Below are positions 17,261 to 25,130 of a DNA stretch of 39,937 bases, one piece after another (position 1 is the stretch's first letter; the number at the start of each line of letters is the position of its first letter). A model generated the notes under the pieces. The model was not told where the DNA came from, ran no database searches, and was given only the letters and a program-made list of their open reading frames with translations. Made by a program: the position numbers and the translations under genes. Source of the stretch: Defluviitalea raffinosedens (GTDB taxonomy: Bacteria > Bacillota > Clostridia > Lachnospirales > Defluviitaleaceae); NCBI RefSeq assembly GCF_016908775.1, contig NZ_JAFBEP010000026.1, positions 1 to 39,937 of the forward strand, in the 5' to 3' direction.

Positions 17261-17953
17261 ATGAAAGTTGTGATTCTAAATCTAAGTCCTCGCAATAATG
17301 GACTTACTGCGTCCCTTCTTCACGTAGTGGAGGAAGAATTAAAGAAGTATAAGGAGGTCCATGTTGATTTTTGCAACATAGGGGATTATATAATAGCTCC
17401 TTGCCTGGGATGCTATAGCTGCTATAAGACTGGGAAGTGCCATATAGATGATGATGGAGAAAGCTTATCTGTATTAATTGGCGGAGCAGATATCATCATA
17501 TTTGGTTCACCAACCTATGCCAGTAATATAACAGGCCAGGGAAAGATTTTAATTGATAGGGGACATTTTGTTTTAGAGCAATTACTGACTAACAAATATG
17601 CTATTTGTATTACGACAGGTGAGAATTATGGCCACAAAGACAGTCTAAAAATATTGAAAAAATTATGCCTTTATTCAGGGGCATTCATATCAAAGGCTTA
17701 TCCTGTTACACAGCCATATGGAAGCAGGCTGTCTGAAAAAATGATTAGAAAAACCAAAAGAGCAGCGCATAAGATTTACAAGGATGTAGTCATGCATAAA
17801 AAATATATTTTGCAAAGAGTAATTCATTCTATTATTTTTTACATAGGAATTAAACCTTTTGTATTAAAGAGAGGAGAGCAAATGAAGGGCGTCATAAAAA
17901 GATGGGAAAGTATGGGGTTAGATTCATTTGCTTTTCAAAATCCATTCATATAA
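17261..17953 (+). CDS. Flavodoxin-fold NAD(P)H-dependent oxidoreductase
   Basis: The 230-residue protein has an N-terminal flavodoxin fold of the NADPH-dependent FMN reductase (WrbA-like) type. It has VVILNLSPRNNGLTASLL for the FMN phosphate, PCLGCYSCYKTGKCHIDDD with the clustered Cys residues typical of clostridial members, and FGSPTYASNITGQ near residue 85-97. The C-terminal part from about 150 is basic with a hydrophobic patch (IIFYIGIKPFVL) that may touch the membrane. It is a probable redox or quinone/xenobiotic reductase, controlled by the divergent TetR. ATG 17261 matches family starts, with only a weak ribosome site. Confidence 0.8.
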   Translation: MKVVILNLSPRNNGLTASLLHVVEEELKKYKEVHVDFCNIGDYIIAPCLGCYSCYKTGKCHIDDDGESLSVLIGGADIIIFGSPTYASNITGQGKILIDRGHFVLEQLLTNKYAICITTGENYGHKDSLKILKKLCLYSGAFISKAYPVTQPYGSRLSEKMIRKTKRAAHKIYKDVVMHKKYILQRVIHSIIFYIGIKPFVLKRGEQMKGVIKRWESMGLDSFAFQNPFI

Positions 17954-18064
17954 CAAGAGAAGATGAGTGTAGTCGGATAGATAAAGTTTTGAATGAATCA
18001 CAGGGCATGTCAGGGATTTTAAAAATGATTAGAATAGCACTACTTTACCATATTCTTTTCTCGC

Positions 18065-18246
18065 ATGGGGATTTGGATTTTCCTTGGGGTATTAATCTCT
18101 ATATATAGCACATCACCTTTTAGATCTGCCATCAATGTGCTTTTGTTTTATATCGGTCTTCAAAGCAAATCATTAAGGTGATCATCATAGGATTGCTACT
18201 TTATTTCTTTACCGCTCATATCAACTTATTTTGGGGAATGCTGTAG
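18065..18246 (+). pseudogene. Fragmented membrane protein remnant
   Basis: One frame reads MGIWIFLGVLISIYSTSPFR and on to SAINVLLFYIGLQSKSLR, then stops. The next frame continues VIIIGLLLYFFTAHINLFWGML and stops. Both are typical membrane segments and join smoothly if one frameshift is allowed. This recalls small Firmicutes membrane proteins with a SPxRSAINVxLFF motif (DUF6518-like, from memory). The rest of 17954-18397 holds no intact gene. Confidence 0.45.
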
Positions 18247-18397
18247 ATCATAGAGAAACATTCTCTGCATTTGAGTTTACAGTGATCCTGATACGAAAAT
18301 CATTATATCTGCAAAAAGCTTTTTCGATTAAAGAAGTTTGCATTCACTATAAGAAATTTCTTAAAATAATTTAGTGGAAATTTACAGATTGAACTGT

Positions 18398-18438
18398 CCT
18401 TGTTCATTACAGTAGATGCTGAACAAGGGCATTTGCTT
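18398..18438 (+). terminator. Stem-loop upstream of the amt 3' end
   Basis: CCTTGTTCA (18398-18406) pairs with TGAACAAGG (18420-18428), with a T-rich tract after GCA. It would end transcription from the remnant side. Confidence 0.45.
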
Positions 18439-18457
18439 TTGATAGTTATTTGAATCT

Positions 18458-18491
18458 AGGGACTTGAACATTAATCAAGTCCCTATTTTTT
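18458..18491. terminator. Terminator between the remnant and amt (probably bidirectional)
   Basis: AGGGACTTG (18458-18466) pairs with CAAGTCCCT (18476-18484), followed by T's on the plus strand. It lies ten bases past the amt stop, so it likely serves amt on the minus strand as well. Confidence 0.65.
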
Positions 18492-18501
18492 GGATTGATA
18501 G

Positions 18502-20277
18502 TTATTGTACAGATACAGCGGATAATTCATCTTCTTCATCCTGAAGGGCGTCATATCCTTCTTCACCGGTTCTGATTTTGATAACATTCTCAACATCGTA
18601 AATGAAGATCTTACCGTCGCCCATATTACCTGTATACAGAGCTTTTTTTACTGTATCAACCACTGCTTCAGTAGGGATTTTACACACAACGATGTCTACC
18701 TGAACTTTAGGAAGAAGCCTTGTTTTCACGGGAGCACCACGGAAGTATTCAGTATGTCCTTTCTGCATACCATAACCAAGAACATTTGCAACTGTAAGTC
18801 CTGTAATACCGATTTTGTCAAGAGAAGACTGAAGTTTTGCCAGTTTTTCCTGATTAGTGATAATAGTAACCTTTGTCATCTTAGCACCTGAACGTGCTTT
18901 GTTCACTACTGGTACAGCCACATCCGGTGATACTGCACTGGAAGGTCTATTAATTTCAACCGGGCTTAATGTTGGGAATGTGTCACCATATTCATTAGCA
19001 GAATCCATAATAGGAGCTACGATTGCAAAATCAGGATAAGCAGTGTGTCCATGTTCACCGATATCAAGCCCCATGATTTCCTCTTCAAGAGTAACGCGGA
19101 TTCCCATGGTCTTTTGAAGAATAAGCCAGATTAGAGCAGATGAGATGAATACAAATACACCAACAGCTAAGATACCAAGAATCTCTACACCAAGTAGTGC
19201 GAAACCGCCGCCGAAGAATAAACCATTAACTGTAGAAAGACTAGTTACGCCTTCCTGAGCAAAAAGTCCAATGCAAATTGTACCGAAAACACCACATACT
19301 AAGTGAACTGAGGTAGCACCAACAGGGTCGTCAACTTTTGTTCGGTCAAAGAACAGTACAGCGAACACAACAATCACGCCAGCGATAGCACCGATGATCA
19401 TTGAACTGCCAACACTTACATAAGCACAGCTGCCAGTGATCCCAACAAGACCTGCCAGGCAGCCGTTGATGGTCATTCCAAGATCCGGTTTGCCAATGAA
19501 GATCCATGAAGTAGCGGTAGCTGTAAGTACAGCTGCAACGGCTGCGGTATTGGTGGTTACAAGGATGTGCATAACATTTGCAGGATTTTGAAAACTCATG
19601 GTGGATCCGGGATTGAATCCGAACCATCCAAGCCACAAAATGAAAAGTCCGATAACAGCTAAAGACATATTGTGTCCTGGGATTGCCTGTGGCTTTCCAT
19701 CTTTATCATATTTTCCGTGACGGGGGCCCAAGATCATAGCACCAGCCAGAGCTGCCCAACCACCAACGGAGTGAACGACAGTGTCACCGGCGAAATCCAT
19801 GAAACCAAGATTAGCTAACCATCCACCGCCCCAGATCCAATGACCAACAATTGGGTAAATGAAAATAGTCAGTACGAAAGAAAATACGATGAATGAGAGA
19901 TATTTAACGCGCTCGGCAACTGCTCCTGATACGATGGTTGCTGCAGTACCGCAGAATACCAACTGGAAGAAAAATTTCCCCCAGAAGGGTACATAAGATG
20001 TAAGCGTATCATTGTAAAAATCATTGGATTTCCCTAAGATAAACAGGTGTTCTGTACCGATAATCGGGTTGGCTCCACCGAACATCAGTCCCCAGCCAAG
20101 GAGCATGAAACCTATAGATGATACAGCGAAAACGATAAAGTTTTTCGATAGAATGTTAACTGTATTTTTTGATCTGGCGAAACCAGATTCGACTGCAGCG
20201 AAACCAAGATTCATAAAGAATACCAGTACAGCTGCAAATAATACCCAAAGGGTATCGATGATTATTATAGTACTCAT
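18502..20277 (-). CDS. amt: Ammonium transporter fused to a PII signalling domain
   Basis: Residues 1-405 are a complete Amt channel with about 11 helices, the conserved DFAGDTVVHSVGG (pore His169) and a second pore His at about 325 in SVHLVCGVFG. Residues about 467-578 are a full PII (GlnB/GlnK) domain: KMTKVTIITNQEKLAKLQSSL, T-loop GYGMQKGHTEYFRGAP, and the ATP-binding B-loop GDGKIFIYDVENVIKIRTGE. In the T-loop the usual Glu50-Tyr51 is replaced by Pro-Val, so no uridylylation Tyr is present, consistent with control by nucleotides and 2-oxoglutarate only. Amt-PII fusions are known in some clostridia. It is monocistronic behind an unusual structured leader. Confidence 0.95.
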   Translation of the reverse strand: MSTIIIIDTLWVLFAAVLVFFMNLGFAAVESGFARSKNTVNILSKNFIVFAVSSIGFMLLGWGLMFGGANPIIGTEHLFILGKSNDFYNDTLTSYVPFWGKFFFQLVFCGTAATIVSGAVAERVKYLSFIVFSFVLTIFIYPIVGHWIWGGGWLANLGFMDFAGDTVVHSVGGWAALAGAMILGPRHGKYDKDGKPQAIPGHNMSLAVIGLFILWLGWFGFNPGSTMSFQNPANVMHILVTTNTAAVAAVLTATATSWIFIGKPDLGMTINGCLAGLVGITGSCAYVSVGSSMIIGAIAGVIVVFAVLFFDRTKVDDPVGATSVHLVCGVFGTICIGLFAQEGVTSLSTVNGLFFGGGFALLGVEILGILAVGVFVFISSALIWLILQKTMGIRVTLEEEIMGLDIGEHGHTAYPDFAIVAPIMDSANEYGDTFPTLSPVEINRPSSAVSPDVAVPVVNKARSGAKMTKVTIITNQEKLAKLQSSLDKIGITGLTVANVLGYGMQKGHTEYFRGAPVKTRLLPKVQVDIVVCKIPTEAVVDTVKKALYTGNMGDGKIFIYDVENVIKIRTGEEGYDALQDEEDELSAVSVQ

Positions 20278-20311
20278 AAATTATTCCTCCTATATTTAAA
20301 AAATATAAAAT

Positions 20312-20504
20312 AAAAGGCGTGTATTTTACCATGAGCATCCCAGGATGCATATGATAAAACACACGCCTTTGTGTGCAATATGTATTGTCATATTCAAATG
20401 GCTACGCTTAGGAAAAGATGAGATATGTCTCTTAAGACACTCCAGGCTTTTCTTAGCGAAATAGAACATAAAAGGCGCTGTGGGTTTTTACCCTCAGCGC
20501 CTTT
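20312..20504 (-). promoter_or_regulatory. Structured leader RNA of amt: three long hairpins
   Basis: Read on the minus strand the leader folds as follows. Hairpin 1 (20504-20470) has AAAGGCGCTG pairing with CAGCGCCTTTT. A long imperfect hairpin (20458-20405) has CGCT...AAGCG ends and an inner GTCT-TAAG-AGAC tip. Hairpin 2 (20370-20312) has AAAGGCGTGT pairing with ACACGCCTTTT plus inner UUUUA, CAU and GCAUC pairings. Hairpins 1 and 2 both end in T-rich tracts and look like terminators. The 3' arm of hairpin 1 (CGCCTTT) can pair instead with the 5' arm of hairpin 2 (AAAGGCG), so mutually exclusive folds are possible. It probably acts by attenuation, with ligand or protein unknown. Confidence 0.65.
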
Positions 20505-20517
20505 GCTATTGGACGTT

Positions 20518-20546
20518 ATTATATCTGATATAGATTTGCTTGTCAA
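20518..20546 (-). promoter_or_regulatory. Consensus promoter of amt
   Basis: On the minus strand TTGACA (20541-20546) and TATAAT (20518-20523) are both perfect consensus, with a 17-base spacer. Transcription should start near 20511, only a few bases before hairpin 1. This is the strongest promoter in the window, which fits control by attenuation in the leader. Confidence 0.8.
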
Positions 20547-20564
20547 TGAAAAAAATAATTCTAT

Positions 20565-20815
20565 TTATGAAGAGTAATGCGTTATAGTATCTTGCAGTTG
20601 CTTACAGATAAAGTCTATTACTTCTTGTGGCTTGATTACTTTTGCATTTGTACCTAACTGAAGAAAAAAACCAGAAACATAGGCAAGCTCACTTTTATCA
20701 ATATATACTTCAACGTACCCATGATTTTCATCAATAACTTTGACATATGGCTCCAACCAGGGCTGACTCATACATTTTCGTATCCCTTCTCTAGTGTAAG
20801 TGATGTTGCGATTCC
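20565..20815 (-). pseudogene. C-terminal remnant of a WYL/YafY-type regulator
   Basis: The frame contains TREGIRKCMSQPWLEPYVKV and ends VIDFICKQLQDTITHYSS, about 80 residues. It resembles the C-terminal tail of WYL-domain transcriptional regulators (after the WYL core). The HTH and WYL parts are absent, with no start codon or ribosome site suited to a whole gene. It is probably a decayed copy; an intact regulator of the same class lies at 38494-39396. The stop is 19 bases from the amt -35 box. Confidence 0.55.
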
Positions 20816-20900
20816 TAGTCTCTGTTTAAAAATAAATGTTTAGAAAGAAATCAAATGAAGCTTACGGAAAAAGTGATCAAATAAATATGTAAAATAAAGG

Positions 20901-20930
20901 AGTGCCTGAAAGAGGAGGCACTTCTTTTTT
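20901..20930 (+). terminator. Orphan terminator
   Basis: AGTGCCT (20901-20907) pairs with AGGCACT (20916-20922), followed by T's to 20930. No intact plus-strand gene precedes it, so it may be left over from a lost gene. The rest of 20816-21081 shows no coding region. Confidence 0.55.
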
Positions 20931-21081
20931 GTTGCACAGGTAAATACTAATGGGTCACGTATTTTATCTTTTTAGACATTTTTGATAGCAAATAATATGA
21001 ACAGGATATTTGGACAAAATAAAATATACAAAAAAATAAAGAGTTTAATGATGAATATATATATTATTCCTAAAAATGCTA

Positions 21082-21110
21082 TTGATTAATTACAAATGGT
21101 ATGTTATACT
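21082..21110 (+). promoter_or_regulatory. Promoter of the amino-sugar operon
   Basis: TTGATT (21082-21087) and TATACT (21105-21110) are 17 bases apart. The stretch AAATGGTATGTTATA leading into the -10 box recurs at the GntR gene promoter (about 26599-26613). Confidence 0.65.
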
Positions 21111-21124
21111 GAACTCAGTTAAGG

Positions 21125-21158
21125 TTAATATGTTAACATATTAATACGTTAACATAAC
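21125..21158 (+). promoter_or_regulatory. Perfect 20-bp palindromic operator with a second half-copy
   Basis: Bases 21125-21144 are a perfect 20-bp palindrome centred on GTTAAC. A second GTTAAC-centred partial copy follows at 21145-21158. The palindrome starts about eight bases after the predicted transcription start, the place for a roadblock repressor. The GntR regulator at the end of the locus is the natural candidate binder. Confidence 0.6.
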
Positions 21159-21202
21159 AATCAATGCATCAATTAAAGTCTTGCATAAAGGAAGGGGATA
21201 CT

Positions 21203-22141
21203 ATGCAAATACTAAATTATAGTCAAAAGTACGAAAAAGAAGTCGTTGATTTATGGAATAAGACATTGACTGCTGATCCGATTACTGTTCAGAAATTCAG
21301 AAAACAAGCATTGTTTGATGAAAATTTTGATCCGGAACTCTGCTATGTAGCAACAGAAAATGATCAGGTCGTTGGATTCCTGCTTTCGACCAAAAGAAAG
21401 TTTCCATATCTTGAAAGAGGATTGGAACCTACAAGAGGCTGGATTAATGTCATGTTTGTGGATCAGGCCTACAGGCGAAAAGGAATCGGAACAGCTTTAG
21501 TTCAGCGTGCAGAAGAAAAACTAAAATCATTGGGGGTTGAGACTGTAACACTGGCAGCCTACAGCCCAAATTATTTTTTCCCAGGTGTAGATAAAGACAA
21601 TTACAGTGATGCAATCAAATTTTTTGAAAAAATGGGTTATAAAGCTGGGAAAGAAAGCTACTCCATGTGTAAAGATTTACATGGTTATCAAATCAGTCAG
21701 GGAACTTTGGACAAGATGGCAAAAGCACAGGAAGCGGGATTTTCTTTTATCAATTTTGAATACAAATATGCTCTGGAGCTTCTGGAGTTCTTAAAAGATG
21801 AATTTGGCGGCGGCTGGAAAAGAAACGCGTTGATTTCAATGCAGAACAATATAGCTGAAGATTGCATTTTGCTGGTACTCAATGCAGAACAGAAAATAGT
21901 AGGATTTTGCATGAGAATGATTGATGGCAATCCAATGCGTTTTGGGCCGATCGGAGTAAAAGCAGAAGCCAGAAATTATGGTATAGGCGGCATTTTGTTT
22001 GATCTTATGCAGTTTGAAATGGCGAAACGGGGGATATACCATTTGTTTTTCCTGTCTACTGATGAACCGGGCAGAAGATTTTATGAAAGACATGGGGTTA
22101 AGGTATTCAGAACCTTTGTAGATTATCAAAAAACGATCTAA
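21203..22141 (+). CDS. Tandem GNAT acetyltransferase of the amino-sugar locus
   Basis: The 312-residue protein has two GNAT domains. The first (about 1-155) has FVDQAYRRKGIGTALVQRAE with an intact RxxGIG acetyl-CoA loop and FFEKMGYKAG at its end. The second (about 165-312) has ARNYGIGGILFDLM and RRFYERHGVKVF. Both loops look competent. Two-domain GNATs include mycothiol synthase (MshD) and several amino-sugar or antibiotic acetyltransferases; I infer no specific one. As first gene of an operon with a deacetylase homologue and murQ, N-acylation of an amino sugar is the simplest guess. ATG 21203 follows GGAAGGGG; an in-frame ATG 13 codons upstream lacks a ribosome site. Confidence 0.8.
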   Translation: MQILNYSQKYEKEVVDLWNKTLTADPITVQKFRKQALFDENFDPELCYVATENDQVVGFLLSTKRKFPYLERGLEPTRGWINVMFVDQAYRRKGIGTALVQRAEEKLKSLGVETVTLAAYSPNYFFPGVDKDNYSDAIKFFEKMGYKAGKESYSMCKDLHGYQISQGTLDKMAKAQEAGFSFINFEYKYALELLEFLKDEFGGGWKRNALISMQNNIAEDCILLVLNAEQKIVGFCMRMIDGNPMRFGPIGVKAEARNYGIGGILFDLMQFEMAKRGIYHLFFLSTDEPGRRFYERHGVKVFRTFVDYQKTI

Positions 22142-22155
22142 GGAGGACATCAATA

Positions 22156-22836
22156 ATGAGTCAAATTAAACGGGTTGTAAGTGTTGGAGCACATTCGCTG
22201 GACGCGGAGATTATGGGCGGTCCCATTATGCTGAAATATGCAAAAGAAGGAGCCCACTGCACCTATGTCCATGTTACCCAGGGACGCCTGGAAGATCCTA
22301 ATGCAACAGAAGAGGAAAAGAGAGCTTATTTAGAAGAACTATTCAATCAAAACAAACGCGCGGCTGAGAAATTAAATGGAGATTATATTTGGTTAGGATA
22401 TGTTTCCAGCAATATGCCTTCTTTAGAGGAATTCGCGGCAAGAATGGAACAGTATTTCTTAGACGAGAAAGTTGATTTAGTCATTACCCATTGGCGTGGT
22501 TCAATGCATCCAAGACACATCAACACCCATGATGCAGTGACTACCGCAGTAAAACGATTACGCGAGAAAGGAAGTTCTATCCGACTGCTTTATGGAGAAA
22601 ATTTTGAGGACTTGGTTGGTTTTATTCCGCAGGCTTACTTTAAATTGGAGCCGGATGAAGTGGAGCAATGGTTTTCTGCATTAAGGGAATACTCCGTATT
22701 CTGCGGAAAAGTGAATAACTTCCCATACACTGAGTACTATCCAACCATAGGAAAAGTCCGCCAAATTGAATCCAATAATACTGGTTTTACAGCAGCCTAT
22801 ATGTATGCCAGCCTGATAGAAAATAAATTATGGTGA
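22156..22836 (+). CDS. PIG-L/LmbE-type deacetylase homologue with altered active site
   Basis: The 226-residue protein has the PIG-L fold layout: VVSVGAHSLDAEIMGG at the N-terminus, THWRGSMHPRHINTHDAV near 111-128 and a C-terminal VRQIESN. Family members (MshB, BshB, BcZBP) remove acetyl groups from GlcNAc-type sugars using a zinc site in AHPDDE and a later HPDH. Here the motif reads AHSLDAE. His13 and Asp16, the presumed zinc ligands, are kept, while the general-base Asp is Leu15. The later motif is HPRH (118-121). Activity may be altered, lost or assisted by another residue. AAGGAGG precedes the ATG; its end overlaps possible murQ starts. Confidence 0.8.
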   Translation: MSQIKRVVSVGAHSLDAEIMGGPIMLKYAKEGAHCTYVHVTQGRLEDPNATEEEKRAYLEELFNQNKRAAEKLNGDYIWLGYVSSNMPSLEEFAARMEQYFLDEKVDLVITHWRGSMHPRHINTHDAVTTAVKRLREKGSSIRLLYGENFEDLVGFIPQAYFKLEPDEVEQWFSALREYSVFCGKVNNFPYTEYYPTIGKVRQIESNNTGFTAAYMYASLIENKLW

Positions 22837-22841
22837 TTGCT

Positions 22842-23753
22842 ATGAATGAGATAAGAATAGACCATTTAAAAACAGAAAGCCGTAATCCGAGAACATTGAA
22901 TTTAGATACTATGTCTGCTATGGAGCTGCTTCGCATCATGAATGAAGAAGACCAAAAAGTAATTGATGCGGTGAAAGAAGCATTGCCTCAAATTGAAAAA
23001 TGTGTTCAGTTGGTGATTGATGCACTCAACAAGAATGGAAGACTGATTTACATTGGTGCAGGGACAAGCGGCAGGTTGGGGATATTGGATGCCGTTGAAT
23101 GCGTTCCCACATTCTCTACAACAGATGAAGTCATTGGGATTATTGCGGGTGGAGAAAAAGCTTTTGTAAAGGCAGTAGAAGGAGCTGAAGATTCTGAGGA
23201 ACTGGCAGCAAAAGACCTGGATGCAGTCAATCTGGGAGAAAATGATGTGGTTGTTGGAATCGCAGCATCAGGAAGGACCCCTTATGTCATTGGCGCATTA
23301 AAACATGCTAAAAAAGTGGGGGCAAAATGCGTTGGTATCGCATGTAACAAAAATTCGCTTTTGGCACAATATGCTGATGTTGCTATTGAAGTAGATGCCG
23401 GACCAGAAATATTGACCGGATCCACTCGTCTAAAGGCTGGTACGTGCCAGAAACTTATCTTAAATATGATTTCAACAGCATCTATGGTAGGAATAGGGAA
23501 GGTTTATGGCAATCTAATGGTGGATATGAAGCCAACAAACCTTAAACTGGTAGAACGTGCGAAACGCATTGTCATGGAAAGTACCGGATGTGATCTGGAT
23601 ACAGCAGCAAAAACGTTAGAGGAAACAGATTTTTCTATCAAGGAAGCAATTGTTATGATTCTGACAGGTGTTCCAAGAGAGGAGGCGCAAAGAAGAATTA
23701 TTGAAAACAAAGGATTTATCAGAAAATGTATCGAAAACGTAACTGTGGACTAA
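22842..23753 (+). CDS. murQ: N-acetylmuramic acid 6-phosphate etherase
   Basis: MurQ cleaves the D-lactyl ether of MurNAc-6-phosphate to give GlcNAc-6-phosphate and D-lactate, the committing step of muramic acid salvage. The 303-residue SIS-domain protein closely follows E. coli MurQ. It has the HLKTESRN opening, RLIYIGAGTSGRLGILDAVE with the expected catalytic Glu86, AGGEKAFVKAVEGAEDS, VVVGIAASGRTPYVIGAL, GSTRLKAGTCQKLILNM and GNLMVDMKPTN. The start could also be ATG 22830, overlapping the deacetylase; ATG 22842 fits homologues best but neither has a strong ribosome site. No dedicated kinase or NagA/NagB is nearby, so phosphorylation should come from the adjoining PTS. Confidence 0.95.
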   Translation: MNEIRIDHLKTESRNPRTLNLDTMSAMELLRIMNEEDQKVIDAVKEALPQIEKCVQLVIDALNKNGRLIYIGAGTSGRLGILDAVECVPTFSTTDEVIGIIAGGEKAFVKAVEGAEDSEELAAKDLDAVNLGENDVVVGIAASGRTPYVIGALKHAKKVGAKCVGIACNKNSLLAQYADVAIEVDAGPEILTGSTRLKAGTCQKLILNMISTASMVGIGKVYGNLMVDMKPTNLKLVERAKRIVMESTGCDLDTAAKTLEETDFSIKEAIVMILTGVPREEAQRRIIENKGFIRKCIENVTVD

Positions 23754-23825
23754 ATTTTTGACATCATGAAGTTATATTGAAAATGCTTTGATTTTATAAG
23801 CGATTAAAGTAAGAGGAGTGGTAAA

Positions 23826-24320
23826 ATGGCAAAGACTTATGTAAGGGTAGATGACAGATTAATTCATGGACAAACCATTGTTGCATGGTGTCCCACACTT
23901 TCAATCAAGGAAATTATTGCGATTGATGATGAAAGTGCGAAAAATCCGATGTTGAAATCTATTATGACTATGGGGGTACCTCCAACTTATAAGACTCATA
24001 TTGTAACCACTGAAGAAGCTAAAAAGATCCTGAGCCAGGAAAGTACTGTAAATCGTTTGGTAATTGTTAAATTTCCTGAGAAGTTAGAGCAATTAAAAGA
24101 TGAAGTAGTACAACAGGCTGAGTTGGTTATTTTGGGGAATATTGCAAAACGTTCGGATACAATTCATAAAGTTAGTGGTGCAACAGGAATTTTTTATTTA
24201 AGTGACCGTGACGTGGCCATCATAGATGACATCGTTGCAAAAGGTAAGGAAGTATGTTTTCAGCAATTGCCTACAACTACAAAAACCAGTTGGGAATCAT
24301 TCAAAAAATCTATTAATTAG
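23826..24320 (+). CDS. PTS system mannose-family EIIB component
   Basis: Cytoplasmic phosphocarrier of a mannose/fructose/sorbose-family PTS. The 164-residue IIB has the family phosphorylation site RVDDRLIHGQTIVAW with His14 as the phosphoryl acceptor. It also has the IIAIDDESAKNPMLKSIM segment and a C-terminal GKEVCFQQLP. It is 72 bases after murQ and 15 before IIC, same strand. Ribosome site AAGAGGAG. The association with murQ suggests that the transported sugar becomes a MurQ substrate. Confidence 0.92.
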   Translation: MAKTYVRVDDRLIHGQTIVAWCPTLSIKEIIAIDDESAKNPMLKSIMTMGVPPTYKTHIVTTEEAKKILSQESTVNRLVIVKFPEKLEQLKDEVVQQAELVILGNIAKRSDTIHKVSGATGIFYLSDRDVAIIDDIVAKGKEVCFQQLPTTTKTSWESFKKSIN

Positions 24321-24335
24321 AGAAGGGGAAGATTT

Positions 24336-25130
24336 ATGCAAATCTATCAAATCATTCTTATTGCCTTATTTGTGTATTTAGGTTCAATCGGTTCAATTGT
24401 TGGGAATACCATTGGCTGGTACACCTTAGGAAGGCCTTTGGTTGCTGCATTTGTTGTAGGTCTTATTATGGGAGATGTTCAGACTGCTGTATTGATCGGT
24501 ATTTCGCTTCAAATCATGTATATGGGTAATGTAACTCCTGGCGGTGCAGTTGCATGGGACTTATCCTACGCGACCTATATTGGCACAGCGGGTGCGCTGG
24601 TATTTGGAAGAGGATTAGATACTGCACAGATTATTGGTCTGGCGGTTGTTTTTGCTGGAATTGGGGGATTAGTAGGACAAATCATGTGGAATATTTCCTA
24701 TGCACTGAATCTTCCATTGAACCGTGTGGCTCAGAAATATGCCGAAGCAGGCGAAACCAGGAAGATGTTTATTCCTAATCTTGTTTTAGGACAGTTAATT
24801 GGTTTTGCATGCCGCTTTATTCCTGCAATCATCGTACTGACTTCTATGACTGCTGCTTCTGCGCAAGGCGACTTTGCATCCTTAATTCCTGGTTGGGTTA
24901 CAACCACTTTGGGTGTCTTTGGTGGTATGATGGCTTCATTGGGAATGGGAATCATTATTTCTTTCTTATTTAAGAAAAAATATCATATCGTAATTTTCCT
25001 TGCAGGATTTATCTTGGTAACTTATTTTAACCTGAGTACAATGGCAGTTGCCGTCTTAGCAATTATTATCGCTATTTTATATTATGTTTCTATTACAAGC
25101 TTAGAAGCTAAGAGGGGAGAAGTGCAATAA
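24336..25130 (+). CDS. PTS system mannose-family EIIC component
   Basis: Membrane channel subunit of the Man-family PTS. It has 264 residues and about seven membrane segments. It has family motifs VGNTIGWYTLGRPLVAAFVVG, LQIMYMGNVTPGGAVAWD (the substrate-site region) and RGLDTAQIIGLAV. Together with IID it transports and phosphorylates the sugar. Its stop overlaps the IID start by one base (TAATG), so the two are translationally coupled. Confidence 0.93.
   Translation: MQIYQIILIALFVYLGSIGSIVGNTIGWYTLGRPLVAAFVVGLIMGDVQTAVLIGISLQIMYMGNVTPGGAVAWDLSYATYIGTAGALVFGRGLDTAQIIGLAVVFAGIGGLVGQIMWNISYALNLPLNRVAQKYAEAGETRKMFIPNLVLGQLIGFACRFIPAIIVLTSMTAASAQGDFASLIPGWVTTTLGVFGGMMASLGMGIIISFLFKKKYHIVIFLAGFILVTYFNLSTMAVAVLAIIIAILYYVSITSLEAKRGEVQ

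Noticed and set aside
20312-20504. Known glutamine riboswitch or ANTAR two-hairpin element in the amt leader
   Set aside because: I could not match the conserved glutamine-I core or the paired hexaloops with A1 and G4 of ANTAR targets. The hairpins here are longer, so I left the class open.
23754-23825. Separate promoter for the PTS genes after murQ
   Set aside because: A TTGACA is present at 23758, but no acceptable -10 box follows at 16-18 bases, so the PTS genes are more likely read from the operon promoter.
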